From assembly GCF_014196915.1 (NCBI RefSeq), contig NZ_JACIEP010000007.1, forward strand, positions 62,001 through 126,000: a DNA stretch of 64,000 nucleotides, in the 5' to 3' direction. Source of the DNA: Dysgonomonas hofstadii (lineage in GTDB: Bacteria; Bacteroidota; Bacteroidia; Bacteroidales; Dysgonomonadaceae). The translations under genes and the position numbers were made by a program. The notes below the pieces were generated by a model. The model was not told the DNA's origin. It saw only the letters and a program-made list of their open reading frames with translations, and ran no database searches. Of the stretch, positions 37,325 to 46,723 are shown piece after piece. Within the stretch, counting starts at the first letter, position 1. Each line of letters starts with the position of its first letter.

Positions 37325-37358
37325 TTTGCTTATATTTCGCTAAGTATCACTACATTTG
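37325..37358 (+). promoter_or_regulatory. Promoter candidate for the Sua5-like gene
   Basis: TTTG at 37325-37328 and TACATTTG at 37351-37358 fit the -33/-7 pattern with a 22-base spacer. It lies inside the upstream extension of the frame and so supports the start at 37384. Confidence 0.55.
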
Positions 37359-37383
37359 TATTCAACACGAAAAGGCTGATTGT

Positions 37384-37992
37384 ATGTTTATAAAGTTATA
37401 TGAGGACAATCCCAATCAGAAAGAGGTAGACAAGGTCATACAGGTTCTGAGGGATGGGGGGCTGATTATTTATCCTACCGATACGGTATATGCCATTGGT
37501 TGCGATGCGCTAAACGTGCGCGCTGTGGAAGAAATATGCCGTATAAAAGATATTAATCCGGCAAAAAGCAATCTGTCCATTATTTGCTATGACCTGAGTA
37601 ACATCAGCGAATATGCCCGTGTGGATAATGCCACATTCAAACTGATGAAGAAGAATCTGCCCGGCCCGTTTACCTTTATATTGAATACGACATCTTCATT
37701 ACCAAAGATTTATAAAAACAAAAAAACTGTGGGCATACGTGTCCCCGATAATAATATCATTCGCACGCTGGTGCATGAACTGGGAAACCCTATACTCACC
37801 ACTTCGGTAAAGGATGATGACGAGGTAGTAGAATATACCACCGATCCCGAACTTATTTACGAAAAATATTCTGACAAAGTTGACGTTATTATAGATGGGG
37901 GTTATGGAGGAGTAGAGGCATCTACCGTGGTAGACTGTACCGGCGACGAACCCGAAATAATAAGGCAGGGCAAAGGCGAATTAATTTTTTAA
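37384..37992 (+). CDS. Sua5/YciO/YrdC family threonylcarbamoyl-AMP synthase
   Basis: A 202-residue protein with the YrdC fold (GGLIIYPTDTVYAIGCD, then KSNLSIIC and GPFTFILNT). Enzymes of this family make threonylcarbamoyl-AMP for the t6A37 modification of tRNA. The YciO branch looks alike but has a less certain role, and the sequence alone does not separate them, so I leave the symbol empty. The frame extends 34 codons upstream, but a promoter lies within that part and MFIKLYEDNP is the natural N-terminus. Confidence 0.88.
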   Translation: MFIKLYEDNPNQKEVDKVIQVLRDGGLIIYPTDTVYAIGCDALNVRAVEEICRIKDINPAKSNLSIICYDLSNISEYARVDNATFKLMKKNLPGPFTFILNTTSSLPKIYKNKKTVGIRVPDNNIIRTLVHELGNPILTTSVKDDDEVVEYTTDPELIYEKYSDKVDVIIDGGYGGVEASTVVDCTGDEPEIIRQGKGELIF

Positions 37993-38007
37993 TAGCATAT
38001 TAATCCG

Positions 38008-38016
38008 TATATTTGC
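38008..38016 (+). promoter_or_regulatory. Candidate -7 element for the S41 protease gene
   Basis: TATATTTGC matches TAnnTTTGC and lies 65 bases before the ATG at 38082, directly after the Sua5-like stop. Confidence 0.4.
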
Positions 38017-38081
38017 AAACGTCTGTAAATGATGGTGGCTAATTGATAAAATAACATATATACTCACAAAATGAGACTATA

Positions 38082-39632
38082 ATGAAAGCAAAACTTACAT
38101 TTCTGACAATAATTTTGTCATCATTGTTCTTTGTGGCATGTGATGATAATAACGATAGCAAGAGAGACAATTATACCGATGAAGAATATACCAACCGTTG
38201 GATATACGACAAAATGACAAGGGTTTATCTGTGGAATGAGGAATTAACCAAATCACCCAATTACAGTCTGGAATCTGAAAGCTTCTTTACTAGTATCCTC
38301 TATAAATACAAACAACGTGACGGTGATAGGTTTTCCTGGATAGAAGAAGACGATTCGAAAGGAACAAAGGCGTTGTTTAATGAAGACAATCTGGGATTTG
38401 ATTGTCTCCCTGTTTCATATTTTCCCAATGCTAGTGCACAAAATACCTCCGTTGGTCTTTTTGTCACTTATGTTTATGAAGATTCTGATGCCGAAGCAAA
38501 GGGTTTGAAAAGGGGAATGGTTATATATAAAGTAGACAGTGAGAATGTAAATTATGACAATTATCAAACTATTCTGAAAGATAAAAACTCGTTAACCCTT
38601 TCTGTATATAATAATGCTACCGGGACTATGGAGGTTTTAAGTCCGTTTAGTACTAATGGTTCTGTCCAATCTCCCATTTTTATTAGCAAAGTACTAAATG
38701 TGAAGAACAGTGCTAATGCCGATGTTAAAGTGGGGTATCTGATGTATAATGCATTTAAAAGAGATCCGGATGAAAGTGATGAAACGAACTTCAGATACGA
38801 CATTGCCCTGATAGAAAGTATCAGGGATTTGAATAATCAGGGAATTACAGAGTTTGTACTCGATTTAAGGTACAATCCGGGAGGTTATCTTACAACAGCA
38901 ATCAACTTAGCCAGCGCTTTATATCCCGACAGGACTACAAGCAAAATTTTTGCCAAAGAAAAATACAATCAGTATTTTGAAGATTCATTATTGGTAACCA
39001 ACAGAAATAATTCTGATATCTTTAATGATTATTTCCTCGATAAAGTATATAGAACAAATGTTGAGATACCAAAATTGAATATAAATCGCCTGTTTATCAT
39101 CGCTTCCGAATACAGCGCATCGGCCAGTGAACTTGTCCTTCACAACCTGAAACCCTATATGAATGTATATCATGTAGGAGAAACAACTGTAGGAAAAGAT
39201 AAAGCGTCGATGACTATAAAATCGGATAGTGAGCGTATAAAATGGCAATTGCAACCGCTAATATCCCGCCTGTCTGATGCCGATGGAAATGGCAATTATA
39301 TAGATGGTTTAGAGCCCGATTATCCGGTATCGGAATGGGAGGAATCATATGTGATGCAGGATGCATATTATGAAGATGATAATGGCAATAGGGTAGAAAC
39401 TCAATGTCCTTTATTGTCCGAATGGAAAGAAGGACTCCTTCCGCTGGGAGACCTGTCGGAACCAATGCTTGCCGAAGCTATCGCTAAAATTACAGGTGTA
39501 GCCCGTGTAAAAACCAAATCGGCTGTTACTACCCAGGTAGTGCCCGTCGTTAAAGTCCCTCGTTTGAAATATAATGAGGATAAACAGAGAATAATTATAG
39601 ACGCCGATAGATTCGATAACTTGTTGAAATAA
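38082..39632 (+). CDS. S41 family peptidase lipoprotein with PDZ domain
   Basis: A 516-residue envelope protease. The lipobox SLFFVACDDN places lipidation at Cys20. An N-terminal helical part, a PDZ-like domain (about 105-190) and the S41 catalytic domain follow, with LDLRYNPGGYL and the Ser motif YSASASEL (about residues 344-351). The Lys of the Ser-Lys pair is likely in VGKDKAS. Such C-terminal processing proteases degrade or trim periplasmic proteins. The gene is 22 bases upstream of thrA, but the link may be only positional. Confidence 0.92.
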   Translation: MKAKLTFLTIILSSLFFVACDDNNDSKRDNYTDEEYTNRWIYDKMTRVYLWNEELTKSPNYSLESESFFTSILYKYKQRDGDRFSWIEEDDSKGTKALFNEDNLGFDCLPVSYFPNASAQNTSVGLFVTYVYEDSDAEAKGLKRGMVIYKVDSENVNYDNYQTILKDKNSLTLSVYNNATGTMEVLSPFSTNGSVQSPIFISKVLNVKNSANADVKVGYLMYNAFKRDPDESDETNFRYDIALIESIRDLNNQGITEFVLDLRYNPGGYLTTAINLASALYPDRTTSKIFAKEKYNQYFEDSLLVTNRNNSDIFNDYFLDKVYRTNVEIPKLNINRLFIIASEYSASASELVLHNLKPYMNVYHVGETTVGKDKASMTIKSDSERIKWQLQPLISRLSDADGNGNYIDGLEPDYPVSEWEESYVMQDAYYEDDNGNRVETQCPLLSEWKEGLLPLGDLSEPMLAEAIAKITGVARVKTKSAVTTQVVPVVKVPRLKYNEDKQRIIIDADRFDNLLK

Positions 39633-39654
39633 GAACAGACATTAATTATACCCA

Positions 39655-42096
39655 ATGAAAGTAATGAAGTTTGGCGGAACATCCGTAGGTTCTGCCTCTA
39701 ATATCGCTAATGTAAAAAAAATAGTAAGCAGGGTAGAAGAGCCCCTGGTAGTTGTAGTTTCAGCTTTCAAAGGTATAACGGACAAACTCTTGACCACCTC
39801 GCAAATGGCGGCGGCAGGAGACTATTCCTATGAGCGCGAATTCCGTGAAATCGTTGAGCAACACCTGACTGTGGTCAGTAAACTTGACGTTACAGGCGAA
39901 GAGCGCAACAAACTGGAGATTGAAGTTAACAAACTGCTCGAAGAACTAAGCAACATCTTCAAAGGTGTATTCCTCATCAATGACCTTTCGCCTAAGACTT
40001 CCGATAAAATAGTGAGCTATGGAGAGCGTTTGTCTTCACTTATTATCAGCTATTCTTTTACAGATTTTGAATTGATAGATGTTGCGAAACTTGTTCAGAC
40101 AGATTCTGCTTTCGGAAAACATACGCCGGATATAGAGCTGTCATCGAAACTGATACAGGCTGCTTTCGAATCTTCTTCGAAAAGGATATTAGTCGCCGGA
40201 TTTATTTCCACATGTAAAACCACCGGGGAAATTACCAATCTGGGGCGTGGAGGATCAGATTACACGGCAGCCATATTTGCTGCGGCGCTCAATGCCAATA
40301 TTCTCGAGATATGGTCGGATGTGGATGGCTTTATGTCGGCCGATCCCAAAGTGATAAACGGGGCTCATGTTATTGAATATCTCACTTTCACTGAGGCTAC
40401 CGAGTTGTGTAACTTTGGTGCGAAGATCATATACCCACCTACAATTTTCCCGGTCTATCATAAGAATATCCCTATCAGGATAAAGAATACCTTTAAGCCT
40501 GAAGCTCCCGGCACATACATTTCTCATGACGGGGATCCCAAAAAGAGCAAAGCGTTGATAAAAGGTATTTCTTCTATCTCAGATGCTTGTCTGATCACTG
40601 TGCAGGGACTTGGTATGGTAGGTATTATCGGGGTGAATTTCCGCATATTCCGGGCTTTGGCCAAAAATGGTATCAGTGTGTTCCTTGTCTCTCAGGCATC
40701 GTCAGAAAACAGTACATCCATCGGTGTGCGTTCTGTGGATGCGGAACTGGCTGTTCAGGTACTGGAGGCCGAATTCGATAAAGAGATCGCACTGGGTAGT
40801 ATCAACCGTGTGTTGCTCGAAACCGATCTTGCCACAGTAGCCATTGTGGGCGAGAATATGAAATATACCCCGGGGATTGCCGGAAAGCTGTTCGAAACAC
40901 TGGGGAAGAGTGGTATCAGCGTGATTGCCTGTGCACAGGGTGCATCTGAGGTGAATATTTCATTTGTTATAAAAAATAAATACTTGCGTAAAGCGCTCAA
41001 CTCTATCCACGATTCGTTCTTCCTGTCAGACTACAAGGCTTTAAACCTTTTCATCGTGGGAATTGGGACTGTCGGAGGGAATCTGATAGAACAGATCAGG
41101 CATCAGCAACCAAAACTTATGGAACAGTATGCCCTGAAACTGAATGTAGTGGGGATAGCCAGAGGCCGTAAGGCTTTGTTTTGCAGGGAAGGTATAGATC
41201 TCGACAATTACAAGCAGGAACTGGAAGAAAGGGGTATACCGAGTAGCCCTGAGATACTTCGTGATGGAATCATAAATATGAATATTTTCAATGCTGTCTT
41301 TGTCGATTGTACCGCCAGTGATTCCGTTTCCGAGATTTATGGAGAACTGATGGCTAAGAATATATCTGTTGTCACGGCTAATAAGGTAGCGGCTTCTTCA
41401 GCTTACGACAATTATATCAATCTGAAAAACACAGCCCGCGAACGGAATATCAAATTCCTGTTTGAAACAAATGTCGGAGCAGGATTACCGATTATCAATA
41501 CAATGAACTCGCTGGTCAATTCCGGCGATAAAATCGTCAAAATTGAGGCTGTCTTATCAGGAACATTGAATTTTATCTTCAATACAATAAGTAAGGACAT
41601 ACCTTTCAGTAAAGCCATCTATCTGGCCAAAGAAAACGGATATTCCGAGCCTGATCCCCGTATCGACTTGAGTGGTGCCGATGTGGTGCGTAAGCTTGTC
41701 ATCCTTACCCGTGAATCGGGATACAGGGTAGAACAATCAGATGTCAAGAAAAATCTTTTTGTTCCTCTGGAATTTTTTGATGGTACAATAGAAGAGTTCT
41801 GGGCAAATATCCGAAAATTAGACGATGAATTCGAAGCCCGTAGAAACAAGCTTGAAAATGAACACAAGCACCTCCGTTTTGTTGCCAGGTATGAAAATGG
41901 TAAATGCGAGGTGGGATTGCAGGAAGTCGGACAAAACCATCCATTCTACGATCTGGAGGGTAGCAACAATATAATTCAGATCACTACCGAGAGGTATAAC
42001 GAATATCCAATGATAATAAAGGGATATGGAGCAGGTGCCAGTGTCACGGCAGCAGGCGTATTCTCTGATATAATCAGTATTGCGAATGTAAGATAG
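39655..42096 (+). CDS. thrA: Bifunctional aspartokinase / homoserine dehydrogenase
   Basis: An 813-residue fusion catalysing the first and third steps from aspartate to threonine and methionine. The kinase half begins MKVMKFGGTSVGS and contains GRGGSDYTA; ACT regulatory domains lie at about 310-460 (GMVGIIGVNFRIFRAL, GENMKYTPGIAGKLF). The dehydrogenase half starts near 465 with FIVGIGTVGGNL and keeps VTANKV and GAGLPIINT. It is followed by an acyltransferase and then the ApgM homologue. The ACT domains suggest feedback control by threonine. Confidence 0.96.
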   Translation: MKVMKFGGTSVGSASNIANVKKIVSRVEEPLVVVVSAFKGITDKLLTTSQMAAAGDYSYEREFREIVEQHLTVVSKLDVTGEERNKLEIEVNKLLEELSNIFKGVFLINDLSPKTSDKIVSYGERLSSLIISYSFTDFELIDVAKLVQTDSAFGKHTPDIELSSKLIQAAFESSSKRILVAGFISTCKTTGEITNLGRGGSDYTAAIFAAALNANILEIWSDVDGFMSADPKVINGAHVIEYLTFTEATELCNFGAKIIYPPTIFPVYHKNIPIRIKNTFKPEAPGTYISHDGDPKKSKALIKGISSISDACLITVQGLGMVGIIGVNFRIFRALAKNGISVFLVSQASSENSTSIGVRSVDAELAVQVLEAEFDKEIALGSINRVLLETDLATVAIVGENMKYTPGIAGKLFETLGKSGISVIACAQGASEVNISFVIKNKYLRKALNSIHDSFFLSDYKALNLFIVGIGTVGGNLIEQIRHQQPKLMEQYALKLNVVGIARGRKALFCREGIDLDNYKQELEERGIPSSPEILRDGIINMNIFNAVFVDCTASDSVSEIYGELMAKNISVVTANKVAASSAYDNYINLKNTARERNIKFLFETNVGAGLPIINTMNSLVNSGDKIVKIEAVLSGTLNFIFNTISKDIPFSKAIYLAKENGYSEPDPRIDLSGADVVRKLVILTRESGYRVEQSDVKKNLFVPLEFFDGTIEEFWANIRKLDDEFEARRNKLENEHKHLRFVARYENGKCEVGLQEVGQNHPFYDLEGSNNIIQITTERYNEYPMIIKGYGAGASVTAAGVFSDIISIANVR

Positions 42097-42118
42097 CCTT
42101 CAAAGAAAAATTTCAACA

Positions 42119-43195
42119 ATGCTTCCCGATAAAAACATTGTTTCTGATAGGAGAGTAAGGGAGTCCAATTTTGAACTTCTTCGGTTGGTATGCATGTTTT
42201 TCATACTGTTGCATCACTTCATTTATCATGTGTTAGGCTATTCAAATGAAAGCATCCTCGTTTCATTTAATAGTTTATTTATTATAGCGGTCAATTGTTT
42301 TGTTTTGATCTCGGGATTTTTCGGAATAAGAATAAGCTGGCGGGGATTTTTTCATTTATATATTATTTGTGTATTCTATAATCTGCTATTCTCGTTACTT
42401 CAGGCAGGATATACGGATGTTTATAACTTAAAGAGTATTTTCCGGGCTTTTCTGCCATTCTCTCATTCCGAAGGCATTTGGTTCGTAACTTGTTATTTTT
42501 ACCTTTTCCTTTTATCTCCAATGCTGAACAAAGTAGTTGATAACTGTAATAAAAGCGAATTCATTGCTTTATTGATCATATGGAGCGTTATAACATTTTA
42601 TTTTGGCTATCTGTGGCAGAAGGATGTAAACTATAATGGTTATAATGTGATGAATTTCATCTTTTTATATTTTATAGGGCGGTTTATCGCCATGCATACA
42701 CTAAATGTCACAACTACAAAACGGCAATTCCTGTATCTGGGTATATATATTTTATGCTCTGTTATCAGTACTGTTTTCATAATAACAAAGAGTTCTGATA
42801 TTCATTCTATTACAAATCGCTTTTATATATACAATTCCCCTGTTGTTTTCATTTCCGCTATTTCGTTTTTCCTGTTTTTCAGGACACTCAAGTTCAAAAA
42901 CAGGTTTATAAATTGGATTGCTAAATCGGCTCTAGCCGTTTATCTGATTCATGAGAATCGTTTTGTAAAAGAGCATTTATACGGATATATTAAGGAGAGC
43001 ACTGCTGGTATTGATACAGAATGGATGCTTGCAGTCAGACTGCTGTTTTATGGTGTTGTAGTATTTGCTGCTTGCATCGTGATTGATAATGTCAGATTCG
43101 TTATAACAAATCCGGTAGAAAAGTTTATAAATAAAATCAAGTGGGATTTGTATACCAGACAATTTATTAGTTATATAGCGAAACTGATAAAATAG
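42119..43195 (+). CDS. Acyltransferase 3 family membrane protein
   Basis: A 358-residue integral membrane protein with about ten hydrophobic segments. The N-terminal RESNFELLRLVCMFFILLHH contains the conserved His of the family (OafA/NodX type), and a conserved Arg-rich loop precedes it. Such proteins O-acetylate or succinylate surface polysaccharides or lipids. It starts 22 bases after thrA and lies between thrA and the ApgM gene, an unexpected place for a surface-modification enzyme. A second member of the same family lies at 47353-48309. Confidence 0.87.
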   Translation: MLPDKNIVSDRRVRESNFELLRLVCMFFILLHHFIYHVLGYSNESILVSFNSLFIIAVNCFVLISGFFGIRISWRGFFHLYIICVFYNLLFSLLQAGYTDVYNLKSIFRAFLPFSHSEGIWFVTCYFYLFLLSPMLNKVVDNCNKSEFIALLIIWSVITFYFGYLWQKDVNYNGYNVMNFIFLYFIGRFIAMHTLNVTTTKRQFLYLGIYILCSVISTVFIITKSSDIHSITNRFYIYNSPVVFISAISFFLFFRTLKFKNRFINWIAKSALAVYLIHENRFVKEHLYGYIKESTAGIDTEWMLAVRLLFYGVVVFAACIVIDNVRFVITNPVEKFINKIKWDLYTRQFISYIAKLIK

Positions 43196-43315
43196 GTTAA
43201 TTTGCCGGTTGGTTTTTTGTATTTTCTAACTAAGGCCGGTAAATTGTATGTAAAAGTTGTTTTTTGTATAAATTATGCTCAATTTTGTAAGATAAAACTC
43301 TGTTCTGGTAGAAAA

Positions 43316-44527
43316 ATGAAAACGATTATAATTCTTGCGGATGGCGCCGCCGATGAACCTATTGGCGCATTAGGAAATAAGACCCCGTTACAAGTGGCTA
43401 GAAAGCCGTATATAGATATGCTTGCCGCCAAAGGTAAAAGTGGAGAACTGGATACAATTCCTCCGGGATTTAAACCGGGAAGCGAAATTGCCAATCTCTC
43501 GGTTCTTGGTTACGATGTACCAAAAGTATTTGAAGGACGTGGTTCGCTCGAAGCTGCCAGTATGGGAGTGGATATTCTACCTGGTGAAATGGCTATGCGC
43601 TGTAATCTGATCTGTATAGAAGACGAAAAAATAAAGAACCACTCGGCCGGACATATATCAAGTGAAGAAGCTGCCGAGCTGATCCGTTTTCTCTATAAGG
43701 AATTAAATGATGGAAAGGTGAGTTTCTACCCTGGCGTATCATATCGTCACTTGCTTAAGTTAAAAGAAGGAAACAAGCATCTGGACTGTACAGCGCCACA
43801 TGATGTCACAGGCACCCCATTTAAAGATGTGTTGATTAAAGCTGAGGCACCCGAGGCACAGGAGACAGCAGATTATTTGAACAGTCTCATTCTAAAATCA
43901 CAAGAACTCCTAAAAAATCATCCTGTGAACCTGAAACGTATTGCCGCAGGAAAAGATCCGGCAAACAGTATTTGGCCATGGTCTCCGGGCTATCGTCCGC
44001 AGATGCAAACCTTGCAGGAACTATTCGGAATAAAATCCGGCTCGGTGATCTCTGCTGTAGACCTGATTATGGGTATCGGTGTTTATGCGGGTTTGAAGCA
44101 AATTCATGTCGAAGGAGCAACAGGTCTTTACGATACAAATTATGAAGGTAAGGCACAGGCTGCCATCGATGCGTTGAAGAATGATGACTTTGTGTATCTG
44201 CACATAGAAGCCAGTGATGAGGCCGGACATGAAGGCGATTATGAACTGAAGACAAAAACGATAGAATATCTGGATGACAGAGTGGTAAGACATATCTATG
44301 AAGCTACTAAAGATTGGGATGAACCTGTAACTATTGCTGTCTTACCGGATCACCCTACTCCGTGTGCACTAAAAACGCACACGAATAAACCGATTCCTTT
44401 TCTTATTTACAGATCGAATGGTAGTGCCGATGATGTCCGGGTATACGATGAATTCGAATCACCTAAAGGTGCTTATGGCCTGATCAAAGGAAAAGAATTT
44501 ATGGAAACGCTGATGAGCGGCAAATAA
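43316..44527 (+). CDS. ApgM-type cofactor-independent phosphoglycerate mutase homologue (possible homoserine kinase analogue)
   Basis: A 403-residue protein of the alkaline-phosphatase superfamily. The metal-binding N-terminus IILADGAADEP and the nucleophile segment GSEIANLSVLGYD are clear, and a late AVLPDHPTPCALKTH holds further metal ligands. The frame runs 38 codons further upstream, but MKTIIILADG is the family start. Archaeal-type ApgM proteins interconvert 2- and 3-phosphoglycerate, but in several bacteria homologues beside thrA and thrC have been annotated as functional analogues of homoserine kinase. Position here, one gene after thrA with no thrB in sight, fits that idea; neither role is proven. 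Confidence 0.88.
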   Translation: MKTIIILADGAADEPIGALGNKTPLQVARKPYIDMLAAKGKSGELDTIPPGFKPGSEIANLSVLGYDVPKVFEGRGSLEAASMGVDILPGEMAMRCNLICIEDEKIKNHSAGHISSEEAAELIRFLYKELNDGKVSFYPGVSYRHLLKLKEGNKHLDCTAPHDVTGTPFKDVLIKAEAPEAQETADYLNSLILKSQELLKNHPVNLKRIAAGKDPANSIWPWSPGYRPQMQTLQELFGIKSGSVISAVDLIMGIGVYAGLKQIHVEGATGLYDTNYEGKAQAAIDALKNDDFVYLHIEASDEAGHEGDYELKTKTIEYLDDRVVRHIYEATKDWDEPVTIAVLPDHPTPCALKTHTNKPIPFLIYRSNGSADDVRVYDEFESPKGAYGLIKGKEFMETLMSGK

Positions 44528-44551
44528 ATATAACGATATATAATAGACATA

Positions 44552-45226
44552 TCAGAAACGGATAAGCTGTATCAGCTTATCCTTCTTTTTTATAGAGATC
44601 TTCCTTTTTTCGGATAATATCAGTCCGTCTGTCTGCATATTCGTTAATTCACGTTCGATCGATTGTCTCGATACACCGAAATATTCTGCTAACGAACTTT
44701 TTGGCCGGTCCAGTTCTACGATGTCCGATTGGGAGATCTTTGACAGGTTAAGTATATATAGGGATAATTTTTGACGGATAGTGCGGAAAGACATAAAATG
44801 TAATTTTTTACTTAATCTTCCTGCAAAATTTGCCGAAATATCCAGATAATTCTTCAGCAACGTTTCATTCATACTTAACATTCGCAGTACTGACTGCTTT
44901 GGAATAACCAGCGCAATAGTATCCTCACGGGCAATAGCCTGTACGGGAAACCGGTTATCATCACCAAAAAGGAAAAGTATAGCCAACGGATTCGGAGCAT
45001 AAATATCTTCTACTTTTACCACTTTGCCCGATGGATCGTTCATTTCGCCTTTTACACTACCTGATAATAACAGGATAAGCCTGTTGCACGCCTCGTCCTG
45101 AAAAGCCAGTATTTCGCCTTTCTTAAAGTACGTCTCAGTTATTTTTAATTCCTGTAATATTCGTTCTATTTCGTTTTGGCGTATAGATCTGAAAAGAGGA
45201 AGCTTTGTCAATACACTTACATTCAT
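44552..45226 (-). CDS. Crp/Fnr family transcription regulator
   Basis: A 224-residue regulator. Residues about 10-125 form the cyclic-nucleotide-binding beta roll (KKGEILAFQDEACNRLILLLSG), and about 160-215 a winged helix whose recognition helix lies in YFGVSRQSIERELTNM. No Cys cluster of the FNR type is visible, so it does not look like a classic oxygen sensor; the ligand is unknown. It is divergent from the MATE gene at 45395 and may control it or itself. Candidate relatives include HcpR-like regulators of hcp, which I cannot test here. Confidence 0.88.
   Translation of the reverse strand: MNVSVLTKLPLFRSIRQNEIERILQELKITETYFKKGEILAFQDEACNRLILLLSGSVKGEMNDPSGKVVKVEDIYAPNPLAILFLFGDDNRFPVQAIAREDTIALVIPKQSVLRMLSMNETLLKNYLDISANFAGRLSKKLHFMSFRTIRQKLSLYILNLSKISQSDIVELDRPKSSLAEYFGVSRQSIERELTNMQTDGLILSEKRKISIKKKDKLIQLIRF
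44560..44582 (+). terminator. Terminator of the apgM gene inside the crp 3' end
   Basis: A perfect 10-bp stem GGATAAGCTG (44560-44569) / CAGCTTATCC (44573-44582) with a three-base loop is followed by a T-rich run. It serves the plus-strand ApgM gene but lies within the last codons of the convergent Crp/Fnr gene. Confidence 0.75.
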
Positions 45227-45378
45227 TGGCTTCTTTTTTTATCAAATATAAATAGAGTATTTTTTATTAGCATAGTTTGTTGTTTTATATTAGGATTATG
45301 AACAAAGATATGTTTTTTTATTTGATGTTTTCATCAGCCTGTTGGCAGTTACCAGTTAACTATTGTAATAATTAATCG

Positions 45379-45387
45379 TACTTTTGC
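45379..45387 (+). promoter_or_regulatory. Candidate -7 element for the MATE gene
   Basis: TACTTTTGC matches TAnnTTTGC and ends only seven bases before the ATG at 45395, so the transcript would be nearly leaderless. Confidence 0.5.
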
Positions 45388-45394
45388 CTCTGTT

Positions 45395-46690
45395 ATGAAT
45401 AGAAGCATTTTACGACTGGCTATACCTAATATTATTTCCAACATAACCGTGCCCCTTTTGGGTATGGTGGATATGTTTATTGTAGGGCATCTCGATTCGG
45501 AAGACTATATCGGGGCTATTGCACTGGCTACCATGCTTTTTAATTTTATATACTGGAGTTTTTCCTTCCTGCGAATGGGAACAAGCGGTTTTACAGCGCA
45601 GGCATTCGGTGCAGAAAACAAAGGAGAGCAAACCAATATACTCCTGCGTTCGCTAGCTGTGGCTATGGCGGCAGGGGTTCTTATAATTCTGTTGCAATAT
45701 TTTATCTCCCATGCCGGGTTTTATCTGCTGAATGCCGAACCGGTAGTGAAAACTTATGCGCAGGAATATTTCTACGTCTATGTGTGGGCGGCTCCTGCCG
45801 TGCTGGGAATGTACACATTCAACGGCTGGTATGTAGGGATGCAGAATGCTAAAATACCAATGGTGGTGGCTATAGGGATCAATATAGTAAATATCGGTCT
45901 GAGCTTCTTCTTCGTCTATGGGTTGGGTATGAAGATAAAAGGTGTTGCTTTGGCCACACTCTGCGCCCAGTATTCAGGGTTTATTGCATCCCTGTTTATA
46001 TGGAATGTGAAATATGGTTGGCTGAAACCTTATTTCAATCTGAAAATTCTGAAAAACCTGCCTTCATATATCCCTTTCTTTAAGGTGAACAGCGATATTT
46101 TTATCCGCACAATGGCATTGGTGGTTGTTACTACCTTTTTCACCTCGGCATCGGCAAAGGCAGGGAAAGATATTCTTGCAGTAAATGCGCTGCTAATGCA
46201 GTTGTTTATCCTGTTCTCGTACATGATGGACGGTTTTGCATATGCAGCTGAAGCACTTACAGGTAAATTTATCGGGGCTAATAATAAGGGGCAGCTGAAA
46301 ATTCTGGTGAAACGTTTATTCGGATGGGGAGCAGGCATTGCTATCCTGTTTACACTGATATATATATTTTTTATGGAAGATATATTATCTATATTAACCG
46401 ATAAGCAGTATATCGTGGAGTTGAGCCGCCAATACCATATATGGGTGCTTCTTATCCCAATTGCCGGCTTTTCGGCATTCCTCTGGGATGGTATATTTAT
46501 CGGGGCTACGGCCTCTCATCAGATGCGTAACTCTATGCTGATATCGGTCGTCTGTTTTTTCTTGCTATATTTGTCATTGAACAATTTTATTGGGAACAAA
46601 ATCTTATGGATTTCGTTTATAATATATCTGGCGATGAGAGGTATAGTACAAACCTTTATGGCGCGCTCTGTACTTGCTGATCCCAGGTAG
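45395..46690 (+). CDS. MATE family multidrug efflux transporter
   Basis: A 431-residue integral membrane protein with about 12 helices. The N-terminus SILRLAIPNIISNITVPLLG and the motif VDMFIVGHL match the MATE family, which exports drugs or metabolites using Na+ or H+ gradients. The start is secure because the conserved N-terminus begins at this ATG. Flavodoxin follows 33 bases downstream in the same direction. The divergent Crp/Fnr gene upstream is a plausible local regulator. Confidence 0.93.
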   Translation: MNRSILRLAIPNIISNITVPLLGMVDMFIVGHLDSEDYIGAIALATMLFNFIYWSFSFLRMGTSGFTAQAFGAENKGEQTNILLRSLAVAMAAGVLIILLQYFISHAGFYLLNAEPVVKTYAQEYFYVYVWAAPAVLGMYTFNGWYVGMQNAKIPMVVAIGINIVNIGLSFFFVYGLGMKIKGVALATLCAQYSGFIASLFIWNVKYGWLKPYFNLKILKNLPSYIPFFKVNSDIFIRTMALVVVTTFFTSASAKAGKDILAVNALLMQLFILFSYMMDGFAYAAEALTGKFIGANNKGQLKILVKRLFGWGAGIAILFTLIYIFFMEDILSILTDKQYIVELSRQYHIWVLLIPIAGFSAFLWDGIFIGATASHQMRNSMLISVVCFFLLYLSLNNFIGNKILWISFIIYLAMRGIVQTFMARSVLADPR

Positions 46691-46723
46691 TTGATAATCA
46701 GTTTAATAAACTCAAAACGTGTT

